From assembly GCA_004193285.1 (NCBI GenBank), contig SECP01000031.1:1-64000 (forward strand): 64,000 nt of DNA, written 5' to 3'. The notes under the pieces are model-generated. The model was not told the origin of the DNA, searched no databases, and was given only the letters and a program-made list of their open reading frames with translations. The stretch is from Myxococcales bacterium (GTDB lineage: Bacteria > Myxococcota_A > Polyangia > Polyangiales > Polyangiaceae). Each line of letters begins with the position of its first letter. The first letter of the stretch is position 1. The position numbers were made by a program, and so were the translations under genes. Below are positions 38,736 through 47,722 of the stretch, piece after piece.

Positions 38736-39659
38736 GTGCTAGCCCTGGCCGCTCTCGCGGTACCTCGACTCTCGCGCCGCCCGACTGCTCCGCCTCCGCG
38801 GATTCCGTCGCCGCTGCAAGCCGCGGTCCTTTGGCTCTTGGCCATGGTGCTGGTGGTGGCGGCAGGGATCGTGGTCGCCGGGGTGGCGGCGCTCATCGCC
38901 CTGCGCACCGGGCTGGCTCCCGACCGCGCGATCGAGCTCCTGCTCGATCCGATGGGGTCGCCGCTCGTGACGACTCCGACCTGGATCTCGATTTCGATCT
39001 TGGCGAGCGACCTGGTGCTGGCGCTCTTGGTCTGGCGCTTTTTGCGCCGACATCGCCTCTTTCTGCACGAGGTGTGTCCACTCGGCGTGCCTTCTTTGCG
39101 CGACCTCTCGGGGGCGCTCTTGTGCGTGTTCGGGCTCGCGCCCCTGTCGCGTATGCTGGCGGAGCTGGCCCGTCGTCATTTGCCGCACGACGTGAACAAC
39201 GCGGAGACGATGGTGGTCGCGCTCACGCGGGGCATTTCCGTGGGGGAGCTGTGCGCGGTGCTGCTCGCCACCGCGCTCGTCCCCGCGGTGGTGGAGGAGC
39301 TGTTGTTCCGAGGCGTACTGACGCGCGGCTTTCTTCGCAGCAACCTGCTTGCGGTGTGCGTCCCGAGCGCCATGTTTGGGCTGTTCCACCTCGAGCCGAC
39401 CCAGGCCGCGGGGGCGTTCGTGCTGGGCGTCGGTTTCGGTATTGCGCGCCTCTACACGGACAGCGTGCTCACCAGCATCGCGTGTCACTTGGCCTACAAT
39501 GCCTACGAGCTCATCGACGTGTACACCGGCGGCCAAGTCGGCAGCACGGACTTGCACCTGGGCCGCGTCGCGCTCGGCTTGTCGCTGGCCGCAGTGGGTT
39601 TCGGCCTGATGGTGGTGCACCCGGGTCAGCGTTTGCCGCGGCGTGAAAGGGCCAGATGA
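38736..39659 (+). CDS. CPBP/CAAX-type intramembrane metalloprotease
   Basis: This 307-residue membrane protein has about eight hydrophobic segments. The glutamate-pair motif ALVPAVVEELLFRGVL (about 183-200) and the later histidines in AMFGLFHLEPTQ and SIACHLAYNAY match the metal-binding motifs of the CPBP (Abi/Rce1) family. In bacteria these inner-membrane proteases process or control membrane peptides and proteins; the substrate here is unknown. The start is GTG at 38736. The stop overlaps the ATG of the next gene (ATGA), so it leads a three-gene operon with two alpha/beta hydrolases. Confidence 0.88.
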   Translation: MLALAALAVPRLSRRPTAPPPRIPSPLQAAVLWLLAMVLVVAAGIVVAGVAALIALRTGLAPDRAIELLLDPMGSPLVTTPTWISISILASDLVLALLVWRFLRRHRLFLHEVCPLGVPSLRDLSGALLCVFGLAPLSRMLAELARRHLPHDVNNAETMVVALTRGISVGELCAVLLATALVPAVVEELLFRGVLTRGFLRSNLLAVCVPSAMFGLFHLEPTQAAGAFVLGVGFGIARLYTDSVLTSIACHLAYNAYELIDVYTGGQVGSTDLHLGRVALGLSLAAVGFGLMVVHPGQRLPRRERAR

Positions 39660-40552
39660 AAAGACGCGCGTTGCTGTCGCTCGCCGCGAGCCTCGGCCTG
39701 AGCGCGCGCGCCTCCGCCAAGGAGCTGGTGTCGGACGAGCTGTCGCTGGAGGAGCTGAGCCTCAGCGGTGATCCGGCTTTCGGCCGGTACTTGCTCGCGG
39801 TTCCCAAGAACCTGCCCCCTGCGCCGGATTTGCTGGTGTTGCTCCACGGCCTGGGAGAAACGGTAGAGCAGCGGATGGGCTCGCGCGCTTTCGCCGAGCG
39901 CTACGGTTTGCTGAGCGCGGTCGCGCGCCTCACCCATCCGCCGCTCGAGCGCACGCTAACGCGGGTGGACTACTTCGGCGCGGGCCGGCTGGAGGAGCTA
40001 AACACCGCCCTGCTCGGTCGCCCTTACCGGTGTCCCGTCTTGCTCTGTCCGTTTACGCCCAATCCTTACAAGGCGGGCGGAGACCCGACCGTCGCGCGCT
40101 TCGCTCACTTCGTCGGCGGACCGCTCAAATCTGCGGTAGAAGCCCGGCTGAACGTGACGTTCCCGGCCTCTCGCGCCATGATCTCGGGTGTTTCACTCGG
40201 TGGCTACTTGGCGGTCGAGCTCTTCCTGAAGACCCCGGAGCTGTACGCGGCCGTCGGCACCGCGCAGGGCGCGTTCGGTCCCCAGCAAGCGGCGCGCTAC
40301 GCGGCCGGCATCGCCGGCGCGGTGAAGCGCGTGGGGCCGCGCCGGGTGGAGATCCTCACCTCCAGTGAGGACTCGTACCGGCCGGCCAATGTCGCGTTTC
40401 ATCGACATTTGCAGAAGCTCGGCCAGGCGGCGCGCCTGAGGGTATCGCCCGGCCCGCATGACCAACGCTGGCTCAACGAGTCGGGCGTCATCGAGATGCT
40501 CGTCGCTGCGGACGACGTGTTCGCGGAGTGCCGCGCGGGAGGCGGCTCATGA
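39656..40552 (+). CDS. Secreted alpha/beta hydrolase, esterase-like
   Basis: This 298-residue protein has a signal peptide (about 1-22, ending ASA). It has an oxyanion-hole motif LLVLLHGLGE (about 60-69), the nucleophile elbow ISGVSLGGYLAVE (Ser near 179), a candidate acid in SSEDSYRP and a catalytic His in SPGPHDQRW. This is the complete alpha/beta-hydrolase triad, closest in style to esterase D/PHB-depolymerase-like enzymes. The substrate cannot be inferred. It overlaps the genes on both sides (ATGA at each end), implying translational coupling with the protease and a second hydrolase. Confidence 0.82.
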   Translation: MKRRALLSLAASLGLSARASAKELVSDELSLEELSLSGDPAFGRYLLAVPKNLPPAPDLLVLLHGLGETVEQRMGSRAFAERYGLLSAVARLTHPPLERTLTRVDYFGAGRLEELNTALLGRPYRCPVLLCPFTPNPYKAGGDPTVARFAHFVGGPLKSAVEARLNVTFPASRAMISGVSLGGYLAVELFLKTPELYAAVGTAQGAFGPQQAARYAAGIAGAVKRVGPRRVEILTSSEDSYRPANVAFHRHLQKLGQAARLRVSPGPHDQRWLNESGVIEMLVAADDVFAECRAGGGS

Positions 40553-41604
40553 TTCGCCTGCTCACGCGCCGGGTGCTCGGCTCCGCGGCGGCGGCGGTGG
40601 ACCTGATGGCGACCGCGGCGGTCACGGCGCACGCGCAGCGCACCGTCGCCTCTCGCCCGCGGCCGCACGCCGATCGGGTGCGACTCCTGGAGCGCCTCGA
40701 GGAGCGCTACCGTGACGCGGAGCTCTCTGGCTTCTTCGCGGAGCGCAGCCAAATAGCGCCAGGCGTGCGCCGCGTGCGCGGCTTCGGGCGCGACGGCACG
40801 GTCACGGACTTGTCGTGGACCAGCGCCTTTTCCACGTTGGACCTCGAGGTCAGCGCTCGGTACGCTTCGGCGAGCGAGAACGGCGTCGCGGTCGCGCGCC
40901 GCTTTCAACGAGGCTCCCGGCGCCCGGTCGTCATCCTCGTCCACGGGTACATGGCGGGTCCGTTCTCGTTCGAAGAGCGGATCTGGCCCCTTTCGCGGAT
41001 GGATCAGGCGGGGTTCGACGTCGTGCTCTTCACACTGCCGTTTCACGGCCTGCGGGTGCGGGCGGGCCGCGGAGCGGTGCCAGAGTTTCCAGGTGAAGAT
41101 CCACGCTTCAACGTGGAGGGCTTCCGCCAGGCAATCTTCGATTTACAGAGCTTGGTCGCGTGGCTGCTCGCGGAAGGGCACCCGCGCGTCGGCGTCATTG
41201 GCATGAGCTTGGGGGGCTACACCGCCGCCCTGCTCGCCACCGCCGAGCCGCGACTGGACTTCGTGGTGCCGGTCATCCCCCTCTCGTCCCTCGCGGATTT
41301 TGCGCGCGAGCAAGGCTCGCTGAGCCCGAACCCGGACGAAGCCGCGATGCAGCACCGCTTGCTCTCGAGCATCTACCGACGCGTTGACCCGGTGGCGCGC
41401 CCGGCGCTCGTTCCTCCCGAGCGCTGCCTCGTCATCTCCGCGAAGGCGGACCGAGTGACTCCGGCCGCGCACGCACGCCGCTTGTCCGTGCACCTGCGCG
41501 CGCCGCTACAGTCGTTTTACGGGGGACATCTGCTGCAGCTAGGCCGGGCCGAGGCTTTCGAGCGCGTCATCGAGCTGATGGCCGCGCCTCGCTCTGCCGA
41601 ATAG
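40549..41604 (+). CDS. Alpha/beta hydrolase, third gene of the operon
   Basis: This 351-residue protein has a twin-arginine-like or Sec signal at the N-terminus (RLLTRRVLGSAAAAVDLMATAAVTAHAQ). It also has VVILVHGYMAGPFSFE (oxyanion region), IGMSLGGYTAALLA (nucleophile Ser near 221), ISAKADRVTP (acid Asp) and FYGGHLLQLG (catalytic His). The triad is complete. It is not closely similar to the preceding hydrolase, so the pair is not a recent duplication. The start ATG overlaps the upstream stop. The convergent DoxX gene ends 58 bases later. Confidence 0.82.
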   Translation: MIRLLTRRVLGSAAAAVDLMATAAVTAHAQRTVASRPRPHADRVRLLERLEERYRDAELSGFFAERSQIAPGVRRVRGFGRDGTVTDLSWTSAFSTLDLEVSARYASASENGVAVARRFQRGSRRPVVILVHGYMAGPFSFEERIWPLSRMDQAGFDVVLFTLPFHGLRVRAGRGAVPEFPGEDPRFNVEGFRQAIFDLQSLVAWLLAEGHPRVGVIGMSLGGYTAALLATAEPRLDFVVPVIPLSSLADFAREQGSLSPNPDEAAMQHRLLSSIYRRVDPVARPALVPPERCLVISAKADRVTPAAHARRLSVHLRAPLQSFYGGHLLQLGRAEAFERVIELMAAPRSAE

Positions 41605-41662
41605 TGGAGCGCGCGGCCGCCCCGAAGAGCAGCCGCGCGCTCGGCGCACCGGGCAACGTTGC

Positions 41663-42169
41663 TTACGTGTGCGCGTGAGCGTGCTCCGGATCGACTACTC
41701 CTTCCTCATGCTCGAGCACGCCAGCAGGGTCGCCTTGTGTCTCGGCGTTGCGCCGAGATAACCAATGATCGAGCGACAATCGCCCGGAGCCGAAGACGGC
41801 AAACGCGGTCAACATCGCCAGCACCAGGGCCGCGAATTCCAGCGACTGCCCGGCGCTGAGCAGGCCCTCGCCCACGTGCACGAGCAGCACCGCGCCGATC
41901 AGCGGCGGCACTTGGAGCGCCGCTGCGACGCGCGTCCCCAAGCCCAAAGCTAGCAAGATGCCGCCGCACAGGTGAGCCGCCACCACGTACTGCGAAATCG
42001 CCAGCGGGACGAACCAGCTGTCCGTGCGCTTGAGGAACTCCAGCAGTACCTCGGGTCTGCCGATGAACAGTGCGCCGCGCACCATCAGCCCAACGCCGAG
42101 ATAAATACGCACGACGTCCAGCCCCAGGCTTGGGTCTTGCCACCACGCTCTCTTCGAATCGGATGTCAT
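41663..42169 (-). CDS. DoxX-family membrane protein
   Basis: This 168-residue protein has four hydrophobic segments in the DoxX pattern: DVVRIYLGVGLMVRGALFI, AISQYVVAAHLCGGILLALGLGTRVAAALQVPPLIGAVLLVHV and FAALVLAMLTAFAVFGSGRLSLD. DoxX proteins are small inner-membrane proteins linked to quinone, thiol or redox stress functions. The C-terminal tail ends in HAHAHT after an acidic stretch, a possible metal-binding tail. It is divergent from the next lipoprotein gene by 300 bases. Confidence 0.85.
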   Translation of the reverse strand: MTSDSKRAWWQDPSLGLDVVRIYLGVGLMVRGALFIGRPEVLLEFLKRTDSWFVPLAISQYVVAAHLCGGILLALGLGTRVAAALQVPPLIGAVLLVHVGEGLLSAGQSLEFAALVLAMLTAFAVFGSGRLSLDHWLSRRNAETQGDPAGVLEHEEGVVDPEHAHAHT

Positions 42170-42469
42170 CGCGCCTCCTGAAAGGGAAAAAGCGAGAAAC
42201 CTCCCGTACCAAAGTGAACGAAGAAACCGCGAGCCCCCAGCTCGCGAACCTCATTCTGTCATCGAACGCGGTCGCCGCCTATCGGTATCTCGCCCGTGAG
42301 TCGGAGTCAGCGCACGTGACGTGACGTGCTCGAGCGTCCGTGCGCCGTGTGGGCGCGTCCGCTCGCCAGGGAAAAGTGAGGAGTCGCGCGAGCCTAGGTG
42401 GATCCGCAGGCCTCCCGGCGCGAGGGGCGGAGCTGGCGGCGGCGGCGGCTTCCGGTGTAGCCTCGCGTC
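42170..42469. promoter_or_regulatory. Divergent region between doxX-like and lipoprotein genes
   Basis: These 300 bases contain no gene that I can support. At 42312-42329 there is a palindromic element, GCACGT-gacgtg-ACGTGC, which also reads as three CGTGA-type pentamers. It is a possible operator. Otherwise nothing stands out. Confidence 0.35.
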
Positions 42470-43204
42470 GTGGGCGGTGTACCCCAAGCCGTTGTATCTC
42501 TCGCGCTAGCTGCGCTCGTCAGCGGCATGCTCGTCCTCAGCTGTGCGGATGGCGAGTCCGCCAAGGCCAACGGTCGCGTCGCGCCGACTCGAGTCTCCGT
42601 GCGAGACATCGCTTGGGGGGGCGCAAGGGACGGAGCGGGAGGCGACGGAGGGGGAGGCGAAGCCGGGGCAGGTGACGCGCCGCTCAGCGCGGGTGGCGCC
42701 CCCTCGAGCGTGCCCACGGAGGGCGGCGGCGGCCAGGCCGAGCCCGGCGTCCTGCCCCTCGAGGGCAGCGGCGGGGAGCCGCCGAGCTGCGGAGACCAGA
42801 GCGGCGCGGTGTGCGGCGCGAGCATGGTGCCCGCTTCGGACCCGGCCATGCGTTACTTCTGTTCGCACGGCGACCTCATTGCTCAGGCGCGCTGTCCGGG
42901 CGTGTGCCTCACGACGAACAACTCCTGCGGTATGGGCAACGGCACCGGCGACGGCTCGGACGGCACTCCGCTAGGAGTCTGGCTGCACTGCCGCGAGTGC
43001 TTGTCCGTGGACTGCAAGGCTCCGCTCGTCGCGTGTGACGCTGACCCGTGGTGCGCAGCCCACATGGACTGCAAGGAGAGTTGCACCATCGACGAACCCT
43101 GCCTGTCCACTTGCCGCGCGGCGTTTGCAGAGGATGCGCTCATGGACGAGCTCGACCTCTGCGCCGCGACCACGAAGTGCCCGCCAGCGTGCGCCGGTAT
43201 TTGA
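42470..43204 (+). CDS. Secreted lipoprotein with Gly/Ala linker and Cys-rich domain
   Basis: This 244-residue protein has a lipoprotein signal (VLSC, Cys25), a Gly/Ala/Ser/Glu linker at about 40-105, and a Cys-rich C-terminus. The latter has 14 cysteines in patterns such as LHCRECLSVDCKAPLVACDADPWCAAHMDCKESCTIDEPCLSTC. The final segment resembles Cys-rich repeats of other myxobacterial lipoproteins, which suggests a surface binding role; no enzyme motif is seen. The start is GTG. It lies 45 bases upstream of the kinase gene on the same strand and could be the first gene of the signalling operon. Confidence 0.7.
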   Translation: MGGVPQAVVSLALAALVSGMLVLSCADGESAKANGRVAPTRVSVRDIAWGGARDGAGGDGGGGEAGAGDAPLSAGGAPSSVPTEGGGGQAEPGVLPLEGSGGEPPSCGDQSGAVCGASMVPASDPAMRYFCSHGDLIAQARCPGVCLTTNNSCGMGNGTGDGSDGTPLGVWLHCRECLSVDCKAPLVACDADPWCAAHMDCKESCTIDEPCLSTCRAAFAEDALMDELDLCAATTKCPPACAGI

Positions 43205-43249
43205 GCGCATGAGCAACCTTTGCTCGCCTCGTTGTCACGGAGCCACGCC

Positions 43250-44710
43250 ATGCTCGGTCTAAAGCCCGGCGTGCGCGTCGCGGGCCGCTACGAGCTTTTG
43301 CAGCCGCTGGGTGAAGGCGGCATGGGCGAGGTGTGGTCGGCGCTGCACCTCATTACTGGCAAGCGGATCGCGCTCAAGGCGCTGAAGGCCGACAAAGCCG
43401 CCCGCCCCGAGCTGGTTCACCGCTTCTTCCGCGAGGCGCGGGCCGCCACCGCCGTCACGCATCCGAACGTCGTTTCGGTGCACGACGTGCTGAGCTACGC
43501 GGGCGCGCCCGTGATGGTGATGGAGCTGCTGGAAGGGGAGTCGCTCGCGGAGCGGCTGCGCCGCGAAGGGCGGCTGGAGCTTCCTCGGCTGGCGGAGTTG
43601 CTCGTGCCCATCGTTTCCGCGGTCGGCACTGCGCACGCGCGCGGCATCGTTCACCGGGATTTGAAGCCGGAAAATATCTTCCTTTCGAGCTCGCCCAGCG
43701 GCGGCGTGATCCCCAAAGTGCTGGACTTCGGCATCGCCAAGCTCACGTACGACGACGCCGCGGGCCTCTCCGCGCTGACCCGCACCGGTTCCATGGTCGG
43801 TACGCCGTTTTACATGTCACCGGAGCAGGCGGCGGGCGAAAAAGACTTCGACCACCGCTGTGACGTGTGGGCTCTGGGGGTGATCTGCTTCGAGGCGCTG
43901 AGCGGAGCGCGCCCCTTCCAAGGCGACAATTTCGGTCAGGTGTTCAAGCGAATCATCACGGAGCCGGCTCCCTCGCTGAAGCAGCGGCGCCCGGAGTTAC
44001 CGCGCGCGGTGGTGGAGCTGGTAGACGGCATGCTGGCCAAGGATCGCGCCGCGCGCGCCGCGCTTTCGGAGGTGCTCGCGGTGCTCTCCCAACACACGGA
44101 CGTGCGCGCGCCGCGCTTCGGCGCGCCTCAAAGCGAGCTGCCGCCCGAGCCTGCGGCAGGCTTCACGCGCGACTCGCTGGAGGCCGCTCCCGCCCTGGAG
44201 CCGGTGGCGACCCTGGCCGATGCCAACGCGACTGCCGAAGAGCCCCTACCGGAATCTTTGCCGCCTTCGTCGCCGCTCCTGGAAACGCTCGGGGCCACCA
44301 CTCTGGGGGACGCGGTGCGGCCGAGGCAGCGCCGAGCCCTGCCCCTCGGTTCGCTTGCGCTCGGCGCCGCGGCCTTGCTCACGGTAGCGAGCGGTATCTG
44401 GTGGAGCTTACCTCGGCCGTCGGCTGCGCCAGCGCGCGAGCCGTCGCCACCCATCGCGGCCCGAGCGGCGACCCCGCCACCCGCGCCTTTCGAGGCCCCC
44501 GCGCCGACACCGCCCGCGTCGGAGCCGCCGCCCGCCGCCTCGCCGGGGAAGCCGCTCGCGTCCCACGTGCCGCGCCTGCTCGCTGCGCCAGGCGTCGCCA
44601 AGCTGCGCGAGGCGGCACCTAGCGCCTCCGCCTTGCCGGCCCGCGGGGAGCCAGAGCCCCCCAAGAAGCTCCCGGGTGGCATCTTGGATCAGGACCGTGC
44701 GCCATTCTGA
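43250..44710 (+). CDS. Hanks-type Ser/Thr protein kinase with one membrane segment
   Basis: This 486-residue kinase has its kinase domain at about 10-285. It includes the Gly loop LGEGGMGEVW, the lysine IALKALK, the catalytic loop IVHRDLKPENIF, the metal-binding DFGIAK, the activation segment GSMVGTPFYMSPEQ and DVWALGVICFEAL, so it should be active. A Pro/Ala/Glu-rich juxtamembrane linker leads to a membrane helix (about 364-388, GSLALGAAALLTVASGIWW). A roughly 95-residue Pro/Ala-rich extracytoplasmic tail without a known sensor domain follows. It heads a run of overlapping genes ending in an FHA-domain AAA+ regulator, a natural reader of its phosphothreonine signal. The ATG at 43250 is preferred because the kinase domain starts directly after it. 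Confidence 0.92.
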   Translation: MLGLKPGVRVAGRYELLQPLGEGGMGEVWSALHLITGKRIALKALKADKAARPELVHRFFREARAATAVTHPNVVSVHDVLSYAGAPVMVMELLEGESLAERLRREGRLELPRLAELLVPIVSAVGTAHARGIVHRDLKPENIFLSSSPSGGVIPKVLDFGIAKLTYDDAAGLSALTRTGSMVGTPFYMSPEQAAGEKDFDHRCDVWALGVICFEALSGARPFQGDNFGQVFKRIITEPAPSLKQRRPELPRAVVELVDGMLAKDRAARAALSEVLAVLSQHTDVRAPRFGAPQSELPPEPAAGFTRDSLEAAPALEPVATLADANATAEEPLPESLPPSSPLLETLGATTLGDAVRPRQRRALPLGSLALGAAALLTVASGIWWSLPRPSAAPAREPSPPIAARAATPPPAPFEAPAPTPPASEPPPAASPGKPLASHVPRLLAAPGVAKLREAAPSASALPARGEPEPPKKLPGGILDQDRAPF

Positions 44711-45716
44711 CCTCCGCTTATGGCTCGGCATTTCGCTGTCGGTCATCGGTGCGGTCGCGGCGCCAGTCGCGGCGCAATCGGTGGAAGAGCCGGTGCAGGT
44801 CGAGCAAGCGCGCGCGCTCTTCCTCGAAGGGCTGAGCGAGGTTCGTAGAGCGCATTGGGGCGAGGCGCTCGCTGCGTTCGAGCGCTCTCAAGCGCTACGC
44901 GCGCACCCTCTGACTACCTACAACATCGGTGCGTGCGAGCGCGCGCTGGGCCGGTACACGCGCGCACGTCGTGCCCTGGAGAGCGCGCTTTCCGGGGCAG
45001 GGGCGGACGAGCTCCCGCCCAGCGTGGTGTCCGACGCGCGCGCGTTCCTTCAGGAGATCGAGCAGCTCCTGGTGCGGCTTGCGGTCACGGTGGAGCCGGC
45101 CGGCACGCGCATCGCGGTGGATGGTCGCGCGCTCGAGCCGGAGCCGTCGCCCGGCGGCGCGCCGTCGCTCGTCGCCGGCACGCTGCCGCCCGGTCGCGGC
45201 GTGATCGCGCCTTCCGGCCGCTTCTTCCTCCTCGCAGATCCTGGCGTGCACGTCGTCACTCTGTCTCGTCAAGGCTACGGCGACGTCGTCGTGAACAAGA
45301 CCTACCGCCCCGGGCAAGTCGCAGTGGAGCGCTGGGTCCTCTCGGAGCTACCCGCGACGATTCGCATCTCTTCCAACGAGGCGCGGGCGCTCGTTAGCGT
45401 CAACGGCAAGGACGTGGGCGTCGCTCCCATCGACGTCCTCCGTCCGGCGGGGCTGCACCGCGTCGAGGTGAGCAAACCTGGCTTCGTGCCTTACGTCGCG
45501 GACGTACGGGTCAAAGCCGGGCAAGAGAGCGCACTACGCTCGACTCTCGTGCCCGAGAAGCAGTCACTCCTCGGGCAGTGGTGGTTCTGGACGGCGGCGG
45601 TGGCGCTCGCGGGAGGAGTCGCCACCGCGACTTACTTCGCGGCCCGCAGCGAGCCCGCCCCGCAGCGCCCCCCGCTGGACGGCGGCAGCTTGGGCTGGAC
45701 GGCGAGGATCCCGTGA
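44697..45716 (+). CDS. PEGA-domain envelope protein with TPR-like N-terminus
   Basis: About 339 residues. A signal peptide (LWLGISLSVIGAVAAPVAAQS) is followed by a TPR-like helical region (about 25-120: ARALFLEGLSEVRRAHWGEALAAFERSQALRAHPLTTYNIGACERALGRY). Beta-rich segments come next, with a PEGA domain at about 220-288 (NEARALVSVNGKDVGVAPIDVLRPAGLHRVEVSKPGF...V). A C-terminal membrane helix (WWFWTAAVALAGGVATATYFAA) ends the protein. PEGA proteins with this TPR-PEGA layout commonly accompany Ser/Thr kinases in myxobacteria. The start is uncertain: GTG at 44697 overlaps the kinase gene by 14 bases, and GTG at 44676 by 35. The stop overlaps the next gene's GTG. Confidence 0.75.
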   Translation: MRHSDLRLWLGISLSVIGAVAAPVAAQSVEEPVQVEQARALFLEGLSEVRRAHWGEALAAFERSQALRAHPLTTYNIGACERALGRYTRARRALESALSGAGADELPPSVVSDARAFLQEIEQLLVRLAVTVEPAGTRIAVDGRALEPEPSPGGAPSLVAGTLPPGRGVIAPSGRFFLLADPGVHVVTLSRQGYGDVVVNKTYRPGQVAVERWVLSELPATIRISSNEARALVSVNGKDVGVAPIDVLRPAGLHRVEVSKPGFVPYVADVRVKAGQESALRSTLVPEKQSLLGQWWFWTAAVALAGGVATATYFAARSEPAPQRPPLDGGSLGWTARIP

Positions 45717-47722
45717 AGCTGGTTTCGCTCGCGTTCGCGCTGCCATGGCTCGTCGCCTGCTCGGGGAAGCCGGCCGAGCTCGACCCCTACGGCGAGGTGC
45801 TCGTCCAGGTGGACACGAACTTGCGCGTCCCGCACGCAGTCTCGCGCGTCAGGCTGGACTTGTTCGACGCCGAGCGACGGTGGCTGGAGTCTCGAGACTT
45901 CTCGACGCCGGAGCCGAGCGACTTTCCCCTGAGTTTCAGCATTTACGAAGCGGCCAGCGGCGGTCCGCGCACCGCTTACCTTCGCGCGCGCGGCTACACC
46001 GACGACCACGTGCGCGATTACCGCGGAGAGCGCTTCGAGGAGCGCGTTGCCTTCGAGGCGCCCACCACGAAGGCTTCGCTCGAAGCCGCATGCTCCGACG
46101 CGCCCGTGCTCGCGCTCGGAGAGCTACGGACGCTTCGTCTGCGAGGCGAGGCTTTCCCGGAGGGCGGCCTTTCGTGCACGGCGAGCGCAGGCGATTTCGA
46201 CAAGCGCACATCGAGCGGGCTCGCGGTGTTTCGCTTGCCGATCGAGGACGCGGGCCGCTACCGCGTCAGCGTGGCGACCTCGAGCCCCGGCGTGGAGTGG
46301 GCGCCGGTTGCAGACACGTTGCTCTCGCTGCGCACGGTCTGTGCGGATGCGCAGAGCGAGCTTGCATGCAACGACGACGAGCAGTCCGGGCAAGGCGCTC
46401 TCTCGGGGCTGAGCCGCACGCTGGAGCCGGGCGACTACTTCGTGCTCATCGGCAACGTGGCGCCTGGGCCCATGGACGTGGGCGTGTTCGTCCAGCAGCG
46501 TGACGCGTTCTCCAACGTGCCCACCGACGATCCGGTCGAGCTCGCGCGCGAGGAGCCGCGCCTGATCGTCGCGGGCGTGGATCAGACCCCGCAGCTCGAG
46601 CCCGAGCCGTACCTAGCCGTAGACCGCTTGGCGCGCATCGACGTGGAGCCAGGGGTGCAGCGCACCGCGCAGCTGCTGCTGGAGGGCGAGTGCCTGGGCA
46701 CGATGGCGGACCTGCAGGGTCTGCGGAGCTGCCTTTCGGAAGAGGGCGTGCTCAGCGCGGTCGAAGCGGAACCGCTGGCGGCGGGGCGCGCGCGCGACCG
46801 CGAAAGCGTCAGCGCGGTCGGCACTTGGGCCAAGTACGAGCACCCGGGCTGCGCGGAGGCGACGACGCCCACGACGCCGGGCCTGTACGACGAGCGGGTG
46901 TGCGTGACCGGGGGCGCGTTCTTGCTCGGTGACGCGACGCTGATCGAACGCGGCGCGGACGGAGGCTACCCGGAGCGGCTGGCCGTCATTCCCAGCTTGT
47001 TCGTCGACCGCTACGAGTACACGGTCGGCCGCTACCGCGACGCGCGAGCGCGCGGCTTCGAGCCGCCGGACGGAGGTCCGTTCAACAACTTCGAACGCAT
47101 CGCGCTGGACGCCGCGGACCTCACGCGGGCTTGCTCGTACAGCGAGCTACTGGACGGCTCGCCGCAATTTCCGGAGCAAGAGGACTTTCCCCTCTCGTGC
47201 GTCTCCTGGCTGACCGCGAGGGCGCTGTGTGAGCTGGACGGCGGGCGCCTGCCGACCGTCGCGGAGCGAGAATACGTAGCCTCCGCAGCCGGCCGCGACT
47301 TCGAGACCGCGTACCCGTGGGGCGAGCGCAAGCCCGCCTGCAACGAGTCGCTGTTCGGTCGCTGGTACGAGCCGAGCCACGGCAGCACGGACTGCGCCGA
47401 GGAGGCTTCAGGCCCGGCGCCGGTGGACGCGGAGCCGTGGGCATCGTTCGATGTCACGCCGGAGGGAGTGGTAGGCCTCGGTGGCAGCCTGGCGGAGTGG
47501 ACCGCCGACAGCCACCGCGCGTATTCGGACCCTTGCTTCGAATCGCAGCCGCACTTCTCGCCCCGTTGCGATGAGGCGGAGGCGCCGCTGCGCACCATTG
47601 CCGGCGGCTCCTGGCGTAGCCCCGCCGCCGGCACGCGCGCGGCGTCGCGCACGGGAGGCGCGGTGGCCGGAATCGACCCCTGGGTCGGCTTCCGCTGCGT
47701 CTACGAGGTTCCCGAGCCATGA
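45713..47722 (+). CDS. Lipoprotein with C-terminal FGE-fold domain (probably not catalytic), first of pair
   Basis: 669 residues with a lipoprotein signal (LVAC, Cys16). The N-terminal beta-rich region begins GEVLVQVDTNL and is shared in outline with the next gene. The middle (about 120-280) resembles a pre-peptidase-like domain (GDYFVLIGNV, CNDDEQSG). Residues about 398-669 are a formylglycine-generating-enzyme (FGE/SUMF1) fold: CVTGGAFLLGD, FVDRYEYTVGRYRD, PLSCVSWLTARALCELDGGRLPTVAEREY, YPWG, LGGSLAEWT, AGGSWRSP and WVGFRCVYE. The active-site cysteine segment of true FGE (S-x-L-C-x3-Y-C after the GGS) is replaced by WRSPAAGT. Enzyme activity is therefore unlikely, and a binding or structural role is inferred. 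Translation is coupled to both neighbours. Confidence 0.8.
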   Translation: MKLVSLAFALPWLVACSGKPAELDPYGEVLVQVDTNLRVPHAVSRVRLDLFDAERRWLESRDFSTPEPSDFPLSFSIYEAASGGPRTAYLRARGYTDDHVRDYRGERFEERVAFEAPTTKASLEAACSDAPVLALGELRTLRLRGEAFPEGGLSCTASAGDFDKRTSSGLAVFRLPIEDAGRYRVSVATSSPGVEWAPVADTLLSLRTVCADAQSELACNDDEQSGQGALSGLSRTLEPGDYFVLIGNVAPGPMDVGVFVQQRDAFSNVPTDDPVELAREEPRLIVAGVDQTPQLEPEPYLAVDRLARIDVEPGVQRTAQLLLEGECLGTMADLQGLRSCLSEEGVLSAVEAEPLAAGRARDRESVSAVGTWAKYEHPGCAEATTPTTPGLYDERVCVTGGAFLLGDATLIERGADGGYPERLAVIPSLFVDRYEYTVGRYRDARARGFEPPDGGPFNNFERIALDAADLTRACSYSELLDGSPQFPEQEDFPLSCVSWLTARALCELDGGRLPTVAEREYVASAAGRDFETAYPWGERKPACNESLFGRWYEPSHGSTDCAEEASGPAPVDAEPWASFDVTPEGVVGLGGSLAEWTADSHRAYSDPCFESQPHFSPRCDEAEAPLRTIAGGSWRSPAAGTRAASRTGGAVAGIDPWVGFRCVYEVPEP

